This document shows, piece after piece, positions 27,971-36,250 of a stretch of DNA of 39,743 bases. The notes beneath the pieces are model-generated. The model saw only the letters and a program-made list of their open reading frames with translations. It was not told where the DNA came from and made no database searches. Positions within the stretch are counted from its first letter, which is position 1; each line of letters opens with the position of its first letter. The stretch is taken from NCBI GenBank assembly GCA_023091735.1, contig JALKBU010000444.1, positions 1-39,743 of the forward strand, in the 5' to 3' direction. Position numbers and translations under genes: made by a program. The DNA comes from Trichomonas tenax. Lineage: Eukaryota > Parabasalia > Trichomonadida > Trichomonadidae.

Positions 27971-28735
27971 ATGACATCATTCGCTGACTTGCTGTACAAG
28001 AAAGTCGGGGATATAGAAATTCCAGAGTTCTTTAGAGTTACCATTGATATGATGCGATCTCTGGTGCAAAATCAACTTGAAATGACTCAAATTCAACAAA
28101 TTTTTTTCGAATTGTGTGATAAACTGAAAGAAACTAGCTTTAATTTTGTATTGATTGCATTTCTCGTAGACTGTGCTTCATTTATACGTCCAAAATTCAT
28201 TTTTGAATTTTCAAATCTTTTCAAAATGATTCATGAACGTCAAAACTTTGATTATACGCCTCGGAATTTAGATCTCAAGATTGCTCTCAACCGTTTAGGT
28301 TTTAAATTCGATGCAAATGGTTCTGAAAGAAAAGCATCTGATGTTATTAACATTTATCCACATGGAACAGTTTTTCACTTAGTTGCATGGGACAAAATTG
28401 AAGAACTGAAGGTTGAGGCAATGAAAGAATCCTTTGATGTCAATAAAAAGTATATTGAATTATCATTGATTGATGCTGCATGTAAATATGGATCAGAAAA
28501 ATGTTTCGAATATCACAAATTGTTGGGAAGCAAAATTACTGAACAAACATTTGTTCATGCAGTTGAAGGAGGTAACAAAAACAATATTGTGTCATTATTT
28601 AATGATGGTCATACTATATCTGATGAAGATTTAGATATAGCAATTACATATCACCATAATGACGTTTTCAATTGTCTGCTTGAACAAAAAGGATCAATCG
28701 TAAGAATGAATGCGGGAAAGTGTTTTACTACTTAA
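27971..28735 (+). CDS. DUF3447/ankyrin-family protein, probably truncated
   Basis: A 254-residue protein of the DUF3447 type common in trichomonads. Leucine- and phenylalanine-rich helical pairs run from residue 1, and the DUF3447-like section is near residues 165-250 (YHKLLGSKITEQTFVHAVEGGNKN... DLDIAITYHHNDVFNCLLEQ). In this family the section is normally followed by a run of ankyrin repeats. Here the frame stops at 28735 after KCFTT, and ankyrin-like coding reappears only 200 bp later, out of context and inside a minisatellite. The gene may have lost its ankyrin tail to repeat expansion, or the short form may be functional. Its last 230 bp and 57 bp of 3' flank are duplicated, inverted, at 22771-23053. 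Confidence 0.7.
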   Translation: MTSFADLLYKKVGDIEIPEFFRVTIDMMRSLVQNQLEMTQIQQIFFELCDKLKETSFNFVLIAFLVDCASFIRPKFIFEFSNLFKMIHERQNFDYTPRNLDLKIALNRLGFKFDANGSERKASDVINIYPHGTVFHLVAWDKIEELKVEAMKESFDVNKKYIELSLIDAACKYGSEKCFEYHKLLGSKITEQTFVHAVEGGNKNNIVSLFNDGHTISDEDLDIAITYHHNDVFNCLLEQKGSIVRMNAGKCFTT

Positions 28736-28792
28736 ATTTCGAAGCATTTTTATTTCTTACTAGAAATGTTAATGTAATTGATTTAGAATTAA
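28510..28792 (+). repeat. 283-bp segment duplicated in inverse orientation at 22771-23053
   Basis: Covers the DUF3447 gene end and its immediate 3' flank. Only three substitutions are seen between the copies, and similarity falls off sharply at both ends, marking the duplication breakpoints. Confidence 0.8.
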
Positions 28793-28832
28793 TATATGCT
28801 CATATATAACACAAGTTTATCTAACTCATTTT

Positions 28833-29320
28833 ATTAGCATTATGATATGGAATCAATCATTGACATTTTATTATCATTATGTTATGAAATCAATCATTGA
28901 CATTTGAATATTGTTACAATATGTTATCAATCATCCAAATTTGATTATCATTATGATATAAATGTCCATTATCATGCGGTTGAAATGAAGTCTCTCGAAA
29001 TCGTTGAATATCTCGTAGAACAAGGAGCTGATGTGAACATTAAATTGATCAATCATTTGCTTTTGATCATCAATATGATATATAATGAATCATTCACATT
29101 TTATAATAATTATGATATGTAATCAATCATGCACGTTTTATTATCATTATGATATGGAATCAATCATTCGAATTTTGATATCCTTATAATATGGAATCAA
29201 TCATCCAAATTTTGCCATCACTATGATATACAATCAGTCATTCATTTTTTATTATCATTATAATATATAATCAATCATTTACATTTTATCATAATTATGA
29301 CATATTATCAATCATCCTAC
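28833..29320 (+). repeat. 37-bp minisatellite, plus-strand array
   Basis: Units of 37 bp, consensus ATTATCATTATGATATGG followed by AATCAATCATTSACATTTT. They lie at 28833-28869, 28870-28906 and 28907-28943, then, after an ankyrin-like insert, a 38-bp unit near 29065-29102 and units at 29103-29139, 29140-29176, 29177-29213, 29214-29250 and 29251-29287, plus a decayed one to about 29320. A 37-bp period cannot keep one reading frame, so the array is non-coding. Confidence 0.8.
28944..29064 (+). pseudogene. Ankyrin-repeat relic inside the minisatellite
   Basis: The frame reads YHYDINVHYHAVEMKSLEIV and then EYLVEQGADVN. The EIVEYLVEQGADVN ending is the classic second half of an ankyrin repeat. It is entered directly from a 37-bp unit: the unit's TTATCATTATGATAT codes YHYDI. 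It leaves into another unit, which closes the frame. It is probably the remains of the ankyrin tail of the DUF3447 gene upstream. Confidence 0.6.
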
Positions 29321-30160
29321 GCATTTCGAAAATGCTCGAAAATCACGCCTGTGATACACCTGATGGACGACACTGTATTTAAATAGGGGATGCATCCAAT
29401 ATTTAGGGGATGAAAATTATATACAGATATATCGATATACGCATGTGCAAAATGCTGTATCTATTCTAATTAATCAAATCTGAGCGTTTGAAAATTTAAT
29501 TTAAAATTTATCTATCTCTAATAATGACTATAGTCAACTATATTTCAATTCATATTGCCCAAGCCTGTATAGAACATGGAACATTGAATCGAAATCTAGA
29601 TGTTTCTGTAAAAATACATCAGAAATGCAAAAATGTGGGATTTTTGAGTGATTTTATGGTCTTCAGCAGTTTCTCTAAGTACAAGCAACGTATTCTAGTT
29701 AGTAAAATGCTGTCGAAAAATAATTATTATACCAATATGAATCTAATATACCTATATGTTTTTTGAGAAATTTACATTATTCAAAAACAGTACACTACAA
29801 ATTTAATAGTTGTGCTACCTTTCACAATACGTTATTCATATTTTTGAAAACATTTGTACAATTGATATATCTTTCCCATATAGAAAAAAAACTAGGGATA
29901 AGACAATGATAATTAGTAGGGATATCGTTTTCCATATGATTAGCTACAGTAGCTATTTCACTTTTTCCAATACATGTGATACTAAACCTTTTGATTTTAT
30001 AAGTTTCAAAGCTACTAACCCAGTATTATTTTGTCGTGTAAAATGATTTTTGTCGTGTAATAATTGTTATTTGTCGGATATAAAAAGTAGAGTCAGATTT
30101 TAAGAAATTGTTTCCTCGGTGCACAAAATATTGAGAAGATGACCGTTTAAAAACTCTTGG
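29321..30160. other. Gene-free stretch upstream of SMC2
   Basis: No supportable gene; small frames at 29524-29766 and 29810-30046 are AT-driven. 29861-29891 is the inverted perfect match to 128-158. From 30028 a cluster of three TTTGTC words leads toward SMC2. Confidence 0.4.
30028..30087 (+). promoter_or_regulatory. Triple TTTGTC(R)YGT cluster upstream of SMC2
   Basis: TTGTC cores start at 30031 (TTTTGTCGTGTAAAA), 30050 (TTTTTGTCGTGTAA) and 30071 (ATTTGTCGGATATAAAA), spaced 19 and 21 bp, so all would face about the same side of the helix. The cluster is 75-130 bp before the SMC2 ATG. CWC22 has two such words, also 19 bp apart. Confidence 0.45.
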
Positions 30161-33100
30161 ATGTATATTGAGCGCATCATCCTCAGTGGCTTCAAGAGCT
30201 ACAGAGACCACACGATCGTCGATGGCTTCGATCCTTACTTCAATGCTATCACTGGATTGAACGGCAGTGGAAAATCCAACGTTTTGGATGCAATCTGCTT
30301 CGTCCTCGGCATGAGCAACATTTCGAATCTCAGAGCGGAGGGGCTTCAGGGACTTATATACAAATCCGGCCAATCTGGCATCTCAAAGGCTTCAGTCGAA
30401 ATCGTTTTCAATAATGAGGACAAGTCTGCGAGCCCTGTCGGCTACCAGGAGTTCGACAAGATCACAGTCATGCGCCAGGTGACAGCCGGCTCTTCGTCGA
30501 AGTATTTCATCAATGATCACCCAGCCAACCAGACACGCGTCCAGAACCTCTTCCACTCTGTCCAGCTCAATGTCAACAACCCACACTTCCTCATCCAGCA
30601 AGGTTCCATCGAGAAGATCGTCAAGATGAAGCCCCCGGAGATTTTGAAATTAATCGAAGAAGCGGCAGGCATAAGCATGTTCCAGGTGAAGAAGGAAGAT
30701 GCAGTTCGTACTTTAGAGAAGAAACAGCACCAATTGGACGAAATTACACGCATTATTGAGACTGAATTAGAACCAAATCTCGAAAAACTCCGCAAAGACA
30801 AAGATGAATACAACAAATGGGCATCATCGAAGACGGAAATAGATCGTGTGAGTAGATGGCTCGTTGCAAAGAAGTTCACAGACTGCGAAACAGCGATTAA
30901 CGAAGGTGACGCAACAGTTGTCAGAGCAAGAGCAGAAGCAGACAAAGCAAAAGCTAATGAAGAACAGGCTGCTGTAGAACTCGCGCAAATTCGCCAGCAG
31001 ATTAAAGATCTTCAAAATTCGCGCGATGGTGAAACAAAGAAGAAGATCAGCGAGCTCAACAAGAGAATGGAGGAGATACAGGAGAAAATTGATACATCAT
31101 CAATGAACATGACTCACGAACTCGAAAACGTGAAGAGAATCAACAACAAAATCGAAAACTTATCCAAACAGATCAAAGACCAGAAGGAGGATCTCACAAA
31201 GAAGGAAGAAGAGAACTCTCAGACATCAACAAAGCATGAAAAACTCGAAAATGATGAAAAGGAAGCTTTAAACAAAGTTCAACAGCTCGAAAAGAGAATT
31301 ACAGAAGTCAACATTGGCATTGCCAATGAGAACGATAGTGCAAGTTTATCAGAGAAGATAGAAAACGAAAAGAAGCGCCTTGCAGACTTCGATGTCAATC
31401 TCAACAGAATCAACAACAGCCAGCCACACCTTGATAGGCAGCTTCGCAGTTTAGCCAACCAACTCAGCGCATCTGAGAACGAGCGCCGCGAGCTTGAGAA
31501 CAAGAAGGAGAAAGTTGAAGGAGAACTCAATGGTGTACGCGAACAGATTCAGCGTTTGAACTTTGATTCAGATAAAGAGCGTAATTTGTTAGCTGAAAGA
31601 GATAATCTTCAGCACAAATTGCAATCTCTTTCTGATGAACTTGATCAGCTCGAAAGACAGATTGTTGGCATTAACATTGATTTCGCAAACAAACCGGCTG
31701 ATTTGAATGAAGACGGTATCTATGGTGTCGTTGCCAGATTGATGAAGATGAAGGATGGAAAGTATTCTCTCGCTGCTGAGCAAGCTGCTGGAGGTAGACT
31801 TTATTACATTGTTACAGATAACAAGGAGACATCCACACAGCTCATCAGACCCGGCGTTCTTCAGCGTAGATCAACAACAATTCCATTGAACGAAATCAGA
31901 TACCACACTCCTGATGAGAAGAAAGTCAGACGCGCACAGCAGATTGATCCGTCTGCACACCCATTGGTTGATGACGTAGAGTACAAGAAGATGTTCGAAC
32001 CAGCCATTAGGTACGTTTTCTCTGATATCATGGCCGTCGACACACTTCAGGGTGCGAGAAAGGTCACTTTCGACAAAAGTGTTGGACTCAAGAGTGTCAC
32101 ATTGGAAGGTGATATTGTCGATCCAGCAGGCACACTCACTGGTGGATCACGCCCACAGAACAGCGGCATCATTGAACGCATTGCTGCATTCACAGAAAAG
32201 GTCAATATGGAGAAAGACATCAAAATGAGACTTCATGAGATCAATGAAGAGCTCCGAAATCTTGAAGGCGATGCAAGAAGGTTCAGAGAATTAAGCCACC
32301 AAAAGGATATATTGGAGTACGAGCTCGATATCGCTATCAAGGCAATCAATAACTCAAGAGCTGCTGACATCAAGAGGCAGTACGACAATATCCAAAGTGA
32401 ACTGGAAAAGAACGCCAAAGATAAAGGCGAGATAGCATCTCTTAAGGAGGAAACAAAGCGCAAGATAGAGACTTTAGTTATGGAGCACAGAGCCTGGGAA
32501 ACAGAAAAGTCTTCACGCGTCGATCAACTCGAAAAACAGCTCAGAGAAGCCAGAAAGAATTATGAAGAAGCGACCAAGAGACGCTTCGAAGCGGACAATG
32601 ACCTCGTCGCAGCAAAGGTAACAGTTCAGGAACTCAAAAGCCAGATCGAGCAAGCTGAAGCACAGTTGAATGATCTCAAGAGATCAAGTGAAAGAGCCGA
32701 CAATGCTGCTAACTCAAACAAAGAAGAATTGGAGAAGGCACAGAGCGAAAAGGCTGAAACAGAAAAGGAATTAAAACAGCTCGATGAAACAATGCGTGCC
32801 ACATCAAAGACATTAGATGAACTGAGAAAGAACGAAGATTCTACAGCTGTTGCAATGCAACAGGCAGCTTCAAAGCGCAAGAAAGCTGAGTCAACAATCG
32901 AATCCGCTGGAAGAGTAAAGTCCGAAAAGAAGGCCAAGATTGAGGCCCTCATCAAGGATAACAAGTGGATCGAACAAGAGAAGCGTTTCTTCGGTGTTGC
33001 GCACACAGATTTCGATTTCAGCTTATATGAGCGTAAGGAAGCTAAAGATAAACTCAGAAAGATGATCGAAGAACAGAAAGAACTCGAAACACGTGTCAAC

Positions 33101-33670
33101 AAGCGTGTTATGTCTCAGTTCGACAGAGCTGAACACGAACTCACAAAGCTCAGAGAGAAGAAAACTATTGTCGAGGAAGAGAAAGTCAAGATTCTCGATG
33201 TCATCAAAGAGCTCGAACAGAAGAAAGAAGAAGCACTCACAACCGCTCTCAAGAAGGTTAATGGCGATCTTTCGGATATCGTTTCACATCTCCTCTTCGG
33301 TGCCACAGCCACACTCGAAGATGAAACAGATCACGGCGTCCGTGGGTTCGATTTCGTAGTCAGATTAAATGGTCTCCAGAAAGGCCTTCAAGAACTTTCC
33401 GGCGGTCAGCGCGCTCTTATCGCCCTCGGTTTAGTTCTCGCCCTTCTGAAGTTCAACCCCGCACCCATCTACATCTTAGACGAAGTCGACGCTGCTCTCG
33501 ATCTCTCCAGAACACAAGACATCGGAAGGCTCCTTAAAGCCCAATTCCGCGCCTCCCAATTCATTGTCGTTTCACACAAGGAAGGCCTCTATAAATACGC
33601 CAATGTTCTCTTCAGAACATCATTCAACGGCACCACATGCATCACGAGGACCGTGCAGCACCATGATTAA
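30161..33670 (+). CDS. SMC2: SMC2, condensin core ATPase
   Basis: A 1169-residue SMC protein, close to the usual SMC2 length (about 1170-1200). The N-terminal head opens MYIERIILSGFKSYRDHTIV, with Walker A GLNGSGKSN at about residues 32-40. The FDPYFNAITGLNGSGKSNVLD context and LNVNNPHFLIQQGSIEKIVKMKPPE are specific to SMC2 rather than SMC1, 3 or 4. A coiled coil follows, then a hinge (about residues 510-660, ending DPAGTLTGGSRP), a second coiled coil, and the C-terminal head with signature LSGGQRAL (about 1080) and Walker B IYILDEVDAALD (about 1104). All ATPase motifs are intact. It pairs with SMC4 in condensin to compact and segregate chromosomes (family knowledge). The ATG at 30161 fits the conserved N-terminus exactly. 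Confidence 0.95.
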   Translation: MYIERIILSGFKSYRDHTIVDGFDPYFNAITGLNGSGKSNVLDAICFVLGMSNISNLRAEGLQGLIYKSGQSGISKASVEIVFNNEDKSASPVGYQEFDKITVMRQVTAGSSSKYFINDHPANQTRVQNLFHSVQLNVNNPHFLIQQGSIEKIVKMKPPEILKLIEEAAGISMFQVKKEDAVRTLEKKQHQLDEITRIIETELEPNLEKLRKDKDEYNKWASSKTEIDRVSRWLVAKKFTDCETAINEGDATVVRARAEADKAKANEEQAAVELAQIRQQIKDLQNSRDGETKKKISELNKRMEEIQEKIDTSSMNMTHELENVKRINNKIENLSKQIKDQKEDLTKKEEENSQTSTKHEKLENDEKEALNKVQQLEKRITEVNIGIANENDSASLSEKIENEKKRLADFDVNLNRINNSQPHLDRQLRSLANQLSASENERRELENKKEKVEGELNGVREQIQRLNFDSDKERNLLAERDNLQHKLQSLSDELDQLERQIVGINIDFANKPADLNEDGIYGVVARLMKMKDGKYSLAAEQAAGGRLYYIVTDNKETSTQLIRPGVLQRRSTTIPLNEIRYHTPDEKKVRRAQQIDPSAHPLVDDVEYKKMFEPAIRYVFSDIMAVDTLQGARKVTFDKSVGLKSVTLEGDIVDPAGTLTGGSRPQNSGIIERIAAFTEKVNMEKDIKMRLHEINEELRNLEGDARRFRELSHQKDILEYELDIAIKAINNSRAADIKRQYDNIQSELEKNAKDKGEIASLKEETKRKIETLVMEHRAWETEKSSRVDQLEKQLREARKNYEEATKRRFEADNDLVAAKVTVQELKSQIEQAEAQLNDLKRSSERADNAANSNKEELEKAQSEKAETEKELKQLDETMRATSKTLDELRKNEDSTAVAMQQAASKRKKAESTIESAGRVKSEKKAKIEALIKDNKWIEQEKRFFGVAHTDFDFSLYERKEAKDKLRKMIEEQKELETRVNKRVMSQFDRAEHELTKLREKKTIVEEEKVKILDVIKELEQKKEEALTTALKKVNGDLSDIVSHLLFGATATLEDETDHGVRGFDFVVRLNGLQKGLQELSGGQRALIALGLVLALLKFNPAPIYILDEVDAALDLSRTQDIGRLLKAQFRASQFIVVSHKEGLYKYANVLFRTSFNGTTCITRTVQHHD

Positions 33671-33780
33671 AAATTGTTGTATTTTTTTAAATAAAATTTC
33701 GCATTTTTCTTCGGAGTGAAATGTCAAAAACGATTATTTTTCGCACAATATTTGAGAGTGTCTGTCTGATCACAAACCTA
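33671..33780 (+). promoter_or_regulatory. Upstream region of enolase
   Basis: A 110-bp spacer after SMC2. TTCGGAGTGAAA (33709-33720) shares 11 bases with the segment about 90 bp upstream of the giant coiled-coil gene. An in-frame ATG at 33721 abuts the motif and would add 20 residues (MSKTIIFRTIFESVCLITNL) unlike enolase. I treat that stretch as leader. Confidence 0.35.
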
Positions 33781-35232
33781 ATGTCAGCTGCCAGGACAGC
33801 CACTCAGGAGTACCTCCAGAAGACACACGCCAACGAGTACATCGAGGAGGCCATGAACGAGCTCCTCAAGACGAAACCAGAGGATACATTCGGCGTCCTC
33901 TCATCCCTCCTCAGGAAGCATGCTCTCCCACCGACAGTCCACCACCTCGTCGGCCGCGAAGTCCTCGACTCACGCGGAAACCCAACAGTCGAAGTCGACG
34001 TCTACGCAAACTATCTCGGCCACGTTCAGTTCGCCGCTAACTCCTCCGCTCCTTCCGGTGCTTCAACAGGCTCCGGTGAAGCTGTCGAGCTCCGCGACAA
34101 GGATCCAAAGCGCTACGGTGGAAAGGGAACACTCACAGCCGCAAACAACGTCACAACAAAGATCTCACCAGCTCTCGAGGGAATGCCACTCGCTGACCTC
34201 AAGGCACTCGACAAGAAGATCTGCGATACAGACGGAACAGAGCTTAAGCAAAATCTTGGTGGTAATGCTTGCACAGCTGCATCTTTCGCTCTCGCTACAG
34301 CCGCCGCTGAGTTGAACGAGGAGCCATTGTTCATGTACCTCGCTCGCAACTTCTGGGGCGCTGAGAACGTTCCAAAGAAGTTCACACTCCCATCACCATT
34401 CTTCAACATCCTCAATGGTGGAAAGCACGCTGGTGGCAATCTTAAGCTCCAGGAGTTCATGGTTTCTCCAACACGCGATGTCCCGTTCCCAGACCAGCTC
34501 CGTATGGTAGCTGAGGTCTACCAGAAGCTCGGCGCACTCCTCACTCAGAAGTACGGAGTTTCCGCTAAGAACCTCGGTGATGAGGGAGGTTTCGCCCCAC
34601 CACTCAACACACCAGAAGAAGCCGTCCAGACAATCGAAGAGGCCATCGTTCAGTGCGGATTCAAGCCAGGCGTTGACATCTTCCTCGGCCTTGATGCTGC
34701 CTCCTCCGAGTTCTACAACGCTGAGACAGGCAAGTACGAAGTCGAAGTCGGCATGTTCAAGACAGGCGACGAGATGATCCAGTACTGGAAGGACCTCGTT
34801 GCTCGCCACCCATCCATCGTCTCCATCGAAGATGGTCTTGATGAGAAGGATTATGCTCACTGGGTTAAGCTCAACGAGGAGCTCGGTGGCAAGATCCAGC
34901 TTGTCGGTGATGATCTCTACACAACAAATCCAAAGACAATCAGGAAGGGTCTCGAGAGCAAGTGGTGCAATGCTCTCCTTCTCAAAGTCAACCAGATCGG
35001 CACAATCTCCGAGGGTATGGAAGCTGCCAAGCTCATCCTCGATGCAAAGCAGCGCGTCATGGTTTCCCACCGTTCTGGCGAAACATGCAACTCCGTCATC
35101 GCTGACCTCGCTGTCGCCATCGGCGCCCAGTCCATCAAGACCGGCTCCACAGCTCGTGGAGAACGTATCCAGAAGTACACACGCCTTCTCCAGATCTACG
35201 AGTACTTGAAGGAGCACGATATGCTTGCCTAA
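33781..35232 (+). CDS. ENO: Enolase with N-terminal helical extension
   Basis: Converts 2-phosphoglycerate to phosphoenolpyruvate in glycolysis. I use the ATG at 33781 (483 residues); ATG 33721 would give 503. The enolase fold starts near residue 55 with VGREVLDSRGNPTVEVDVY. Active-site blocks are all present: NGGKHAGGNLKLQEFM (about 212), GDEGGFAP (266), GLDAASSEFY (303), SIEDGLDEKDY (348), VGDDLYTTN (375), LLKVNQIGT (401), SHRSGET (430) and IKTGS (452). The usual length is about 430-440, so about 50 residues precede the fold: EYLQKTHANEYIEEAMNELL, then KTKPEDTFGVLSSLLRKHALPP, a Dpy-30/RIIa-like helical pair, similar in layout to animal ENO4. Third codon positions are very C-rich, indicating high expression. 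Confidence 0.95.
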   Translation: MSAARTATQEYLQKTHANEYIEEAMNELLKTKPEDTFGVLSSLLRKHALPPTVHHLVGREVLDSRGNPTVEVDVYANYLGHVQFAANSSAPSGASTGSGEAVELRDKDPKRYGGKGTLTAANNVTTKISPALEGMPLADLKALDKKICDTDGTELKQNLGGNACTAASFALATAAAELNEEPLFMYLARNFWGAENVPKKFTLPSPFFNILNGGKHAGGNLKLQEFMVSPTRDVPFPDQLRMVAEVYQKLGALLTQKYGVSAKNLGDEGGFAPPLNTPEEAVQTIEEAIVQCGFKPGVDIFLGLDAASSEFYNAETGKYEVEVGMFKTGDEMIQYWKDLVARHPSIVSIEDGLDEKDYAHWVKLNEELGGKIQLVGDDLYTTNPKTIRKGLESKWCNALLLKVNQIGTISEGMEAAKLILDAKQRVMVSHRSGETCNSVIADLAVAIGAQSIKTGSTARGERIQKYTRLLQIYEYLKEHDMLA

Positions 35233-35265
35233 AAATATTTTTTTTCTAAACTAAATTTTAAAATA

Positions 35266-35388
35266 TGGGACTGACCCCATTTTGATGAGTGTCTCACCCC
35301 GTCAAGTATAAGTTGCGCCAGAAGGGGCAAATACCGAGCCAACAGAGTGTGCAAACCCTAGAGAAGGTGTTTGACAGGAAATAGAGCA
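35266..35388 (+). other. Unexplained GC-richer island, possible relic
   Basis: About 120 bp with much higher GC than its flanks. From 35267 one frame reads as protein between two in-frame stops (TDPILMSVSPRQV, stop, VAPEGANTEPTECANPREGV, stop), compatible with a decayed coding fragment such as a mobile-element remnant. It also has short GC pairings (TGGG/CCCA at 35266-35279). I recognise no snRNA, SRP, RNase P or tRNA signature. Confidence 0.3.
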
Positions 35389-36171
35389 ATATTTCCATTT
35401 TATATATGGTTATATTCAAATAATTTTATAAAATCTCTAATTCAGACGAAGTTATTCATTGCATGCATTACGCATAACATATGGATCTGTAAAAATGATC
35501 AAGGAACCTTTAAAAAGAACAAAATACCTTACAAAAAAGTTATTGTTGTGTTTGGCTTCATAACTGTTAGAAAATCATATCTTTACTTGACATGCATGAT
35601 GTTTTCAGTTTGCCTGTTCAATTTCTCAATGAAAAAAAAATAATACAATATTTTACTTAGAAATAATATGATATATTCATTCAATAGCTCCAATTTTGCG
35701 AGCATGTATTTATGCAAATCTACCCTATTGCAGGCAAAGTCCAATCATAAGTTTGTTTCGGTGACTGATGCAAATTTTCATCTCCATTTATTAATCGCCG
35801 TATCAACGAGTTGCAAATACAACACACGGGCTTTGAAAAATATTGCTATGCCAAAACATGTTCAAATCAGGCATAATTAATAATCAAATTTTGAATCGAT
35901 CGATTTCATGATGATCACACCTGATTTATAACTTACATATTCTTGTTTCGTTTTTCAAAAACTTATTTTACTTGCCTATCATGAATTCGTCGAAATCACG
36001 AACGTGCTGACTCGAATTCATGATATTTTTTTAACATATTAGTATCAAACACTTCCTCATACCAGAGTATAGCTGTCATTCTAGTTTGCAAATTTTGGCA
36101 CACTCCTAAGGTACTAAAAAACTAATTGTTTCAAAATATGTGACTGCACTTTTTTTATTTTTTGAATGAAA

Positions 36172-36192
36172 CTCATAGAATTTTTCTATGAG
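36172..36192. repeat. Perfect hairpin, 9-bp stem
   Basis: CTCATAGAA and its reverse complement TTCTATGAG, separated by TTT. It lies 59 bp before the longin ATG, so it could be an operator-like dyad or an RNA hairpin in the leader. Confidence 0.5.
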
Positions 36193-36250
36193 CTCTCTCA
36201 ATTTTTTCTCAGTTCCATATTTAAATATAAAAAACGTGACATCTTTTCAT

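Larger units (their letters stand above)
35233..36250. other. Gene-free stretch with a GC-richer island and a hairpin
   Basis: The 3' flank of enolase. It contains an unusual less-AT-rich island at 35266-35388, described as its own entry, then AT-rich sequence with short meaningless frames. Near the right end is a perfect 9-bp-stem hairpin at 36172-36192. Confidence 0.45.

Noticed and set aside
22340..29320. CRISPR-like array from the 37-bp units
   Set aside because: The units are directly adjacent with no spacers, are diverged from each other, and lie in eukaryotic DNA, so this is a minisatellite.
29524..30046. Two plus-strand frames of about 80 codons upstream of SMC2
   Set aside because: AT-rich with no domain or homology I recognise; the second overlaps the promoter-like TTTGTC cluster.
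34393..35217. 274-codon minus-strand frame opposite enolase
   Set aside because: It is antisense to a strongly codon-biased gene. Enolase motifs on the plus strand are complete, and the antisense product has no recognisable domain.
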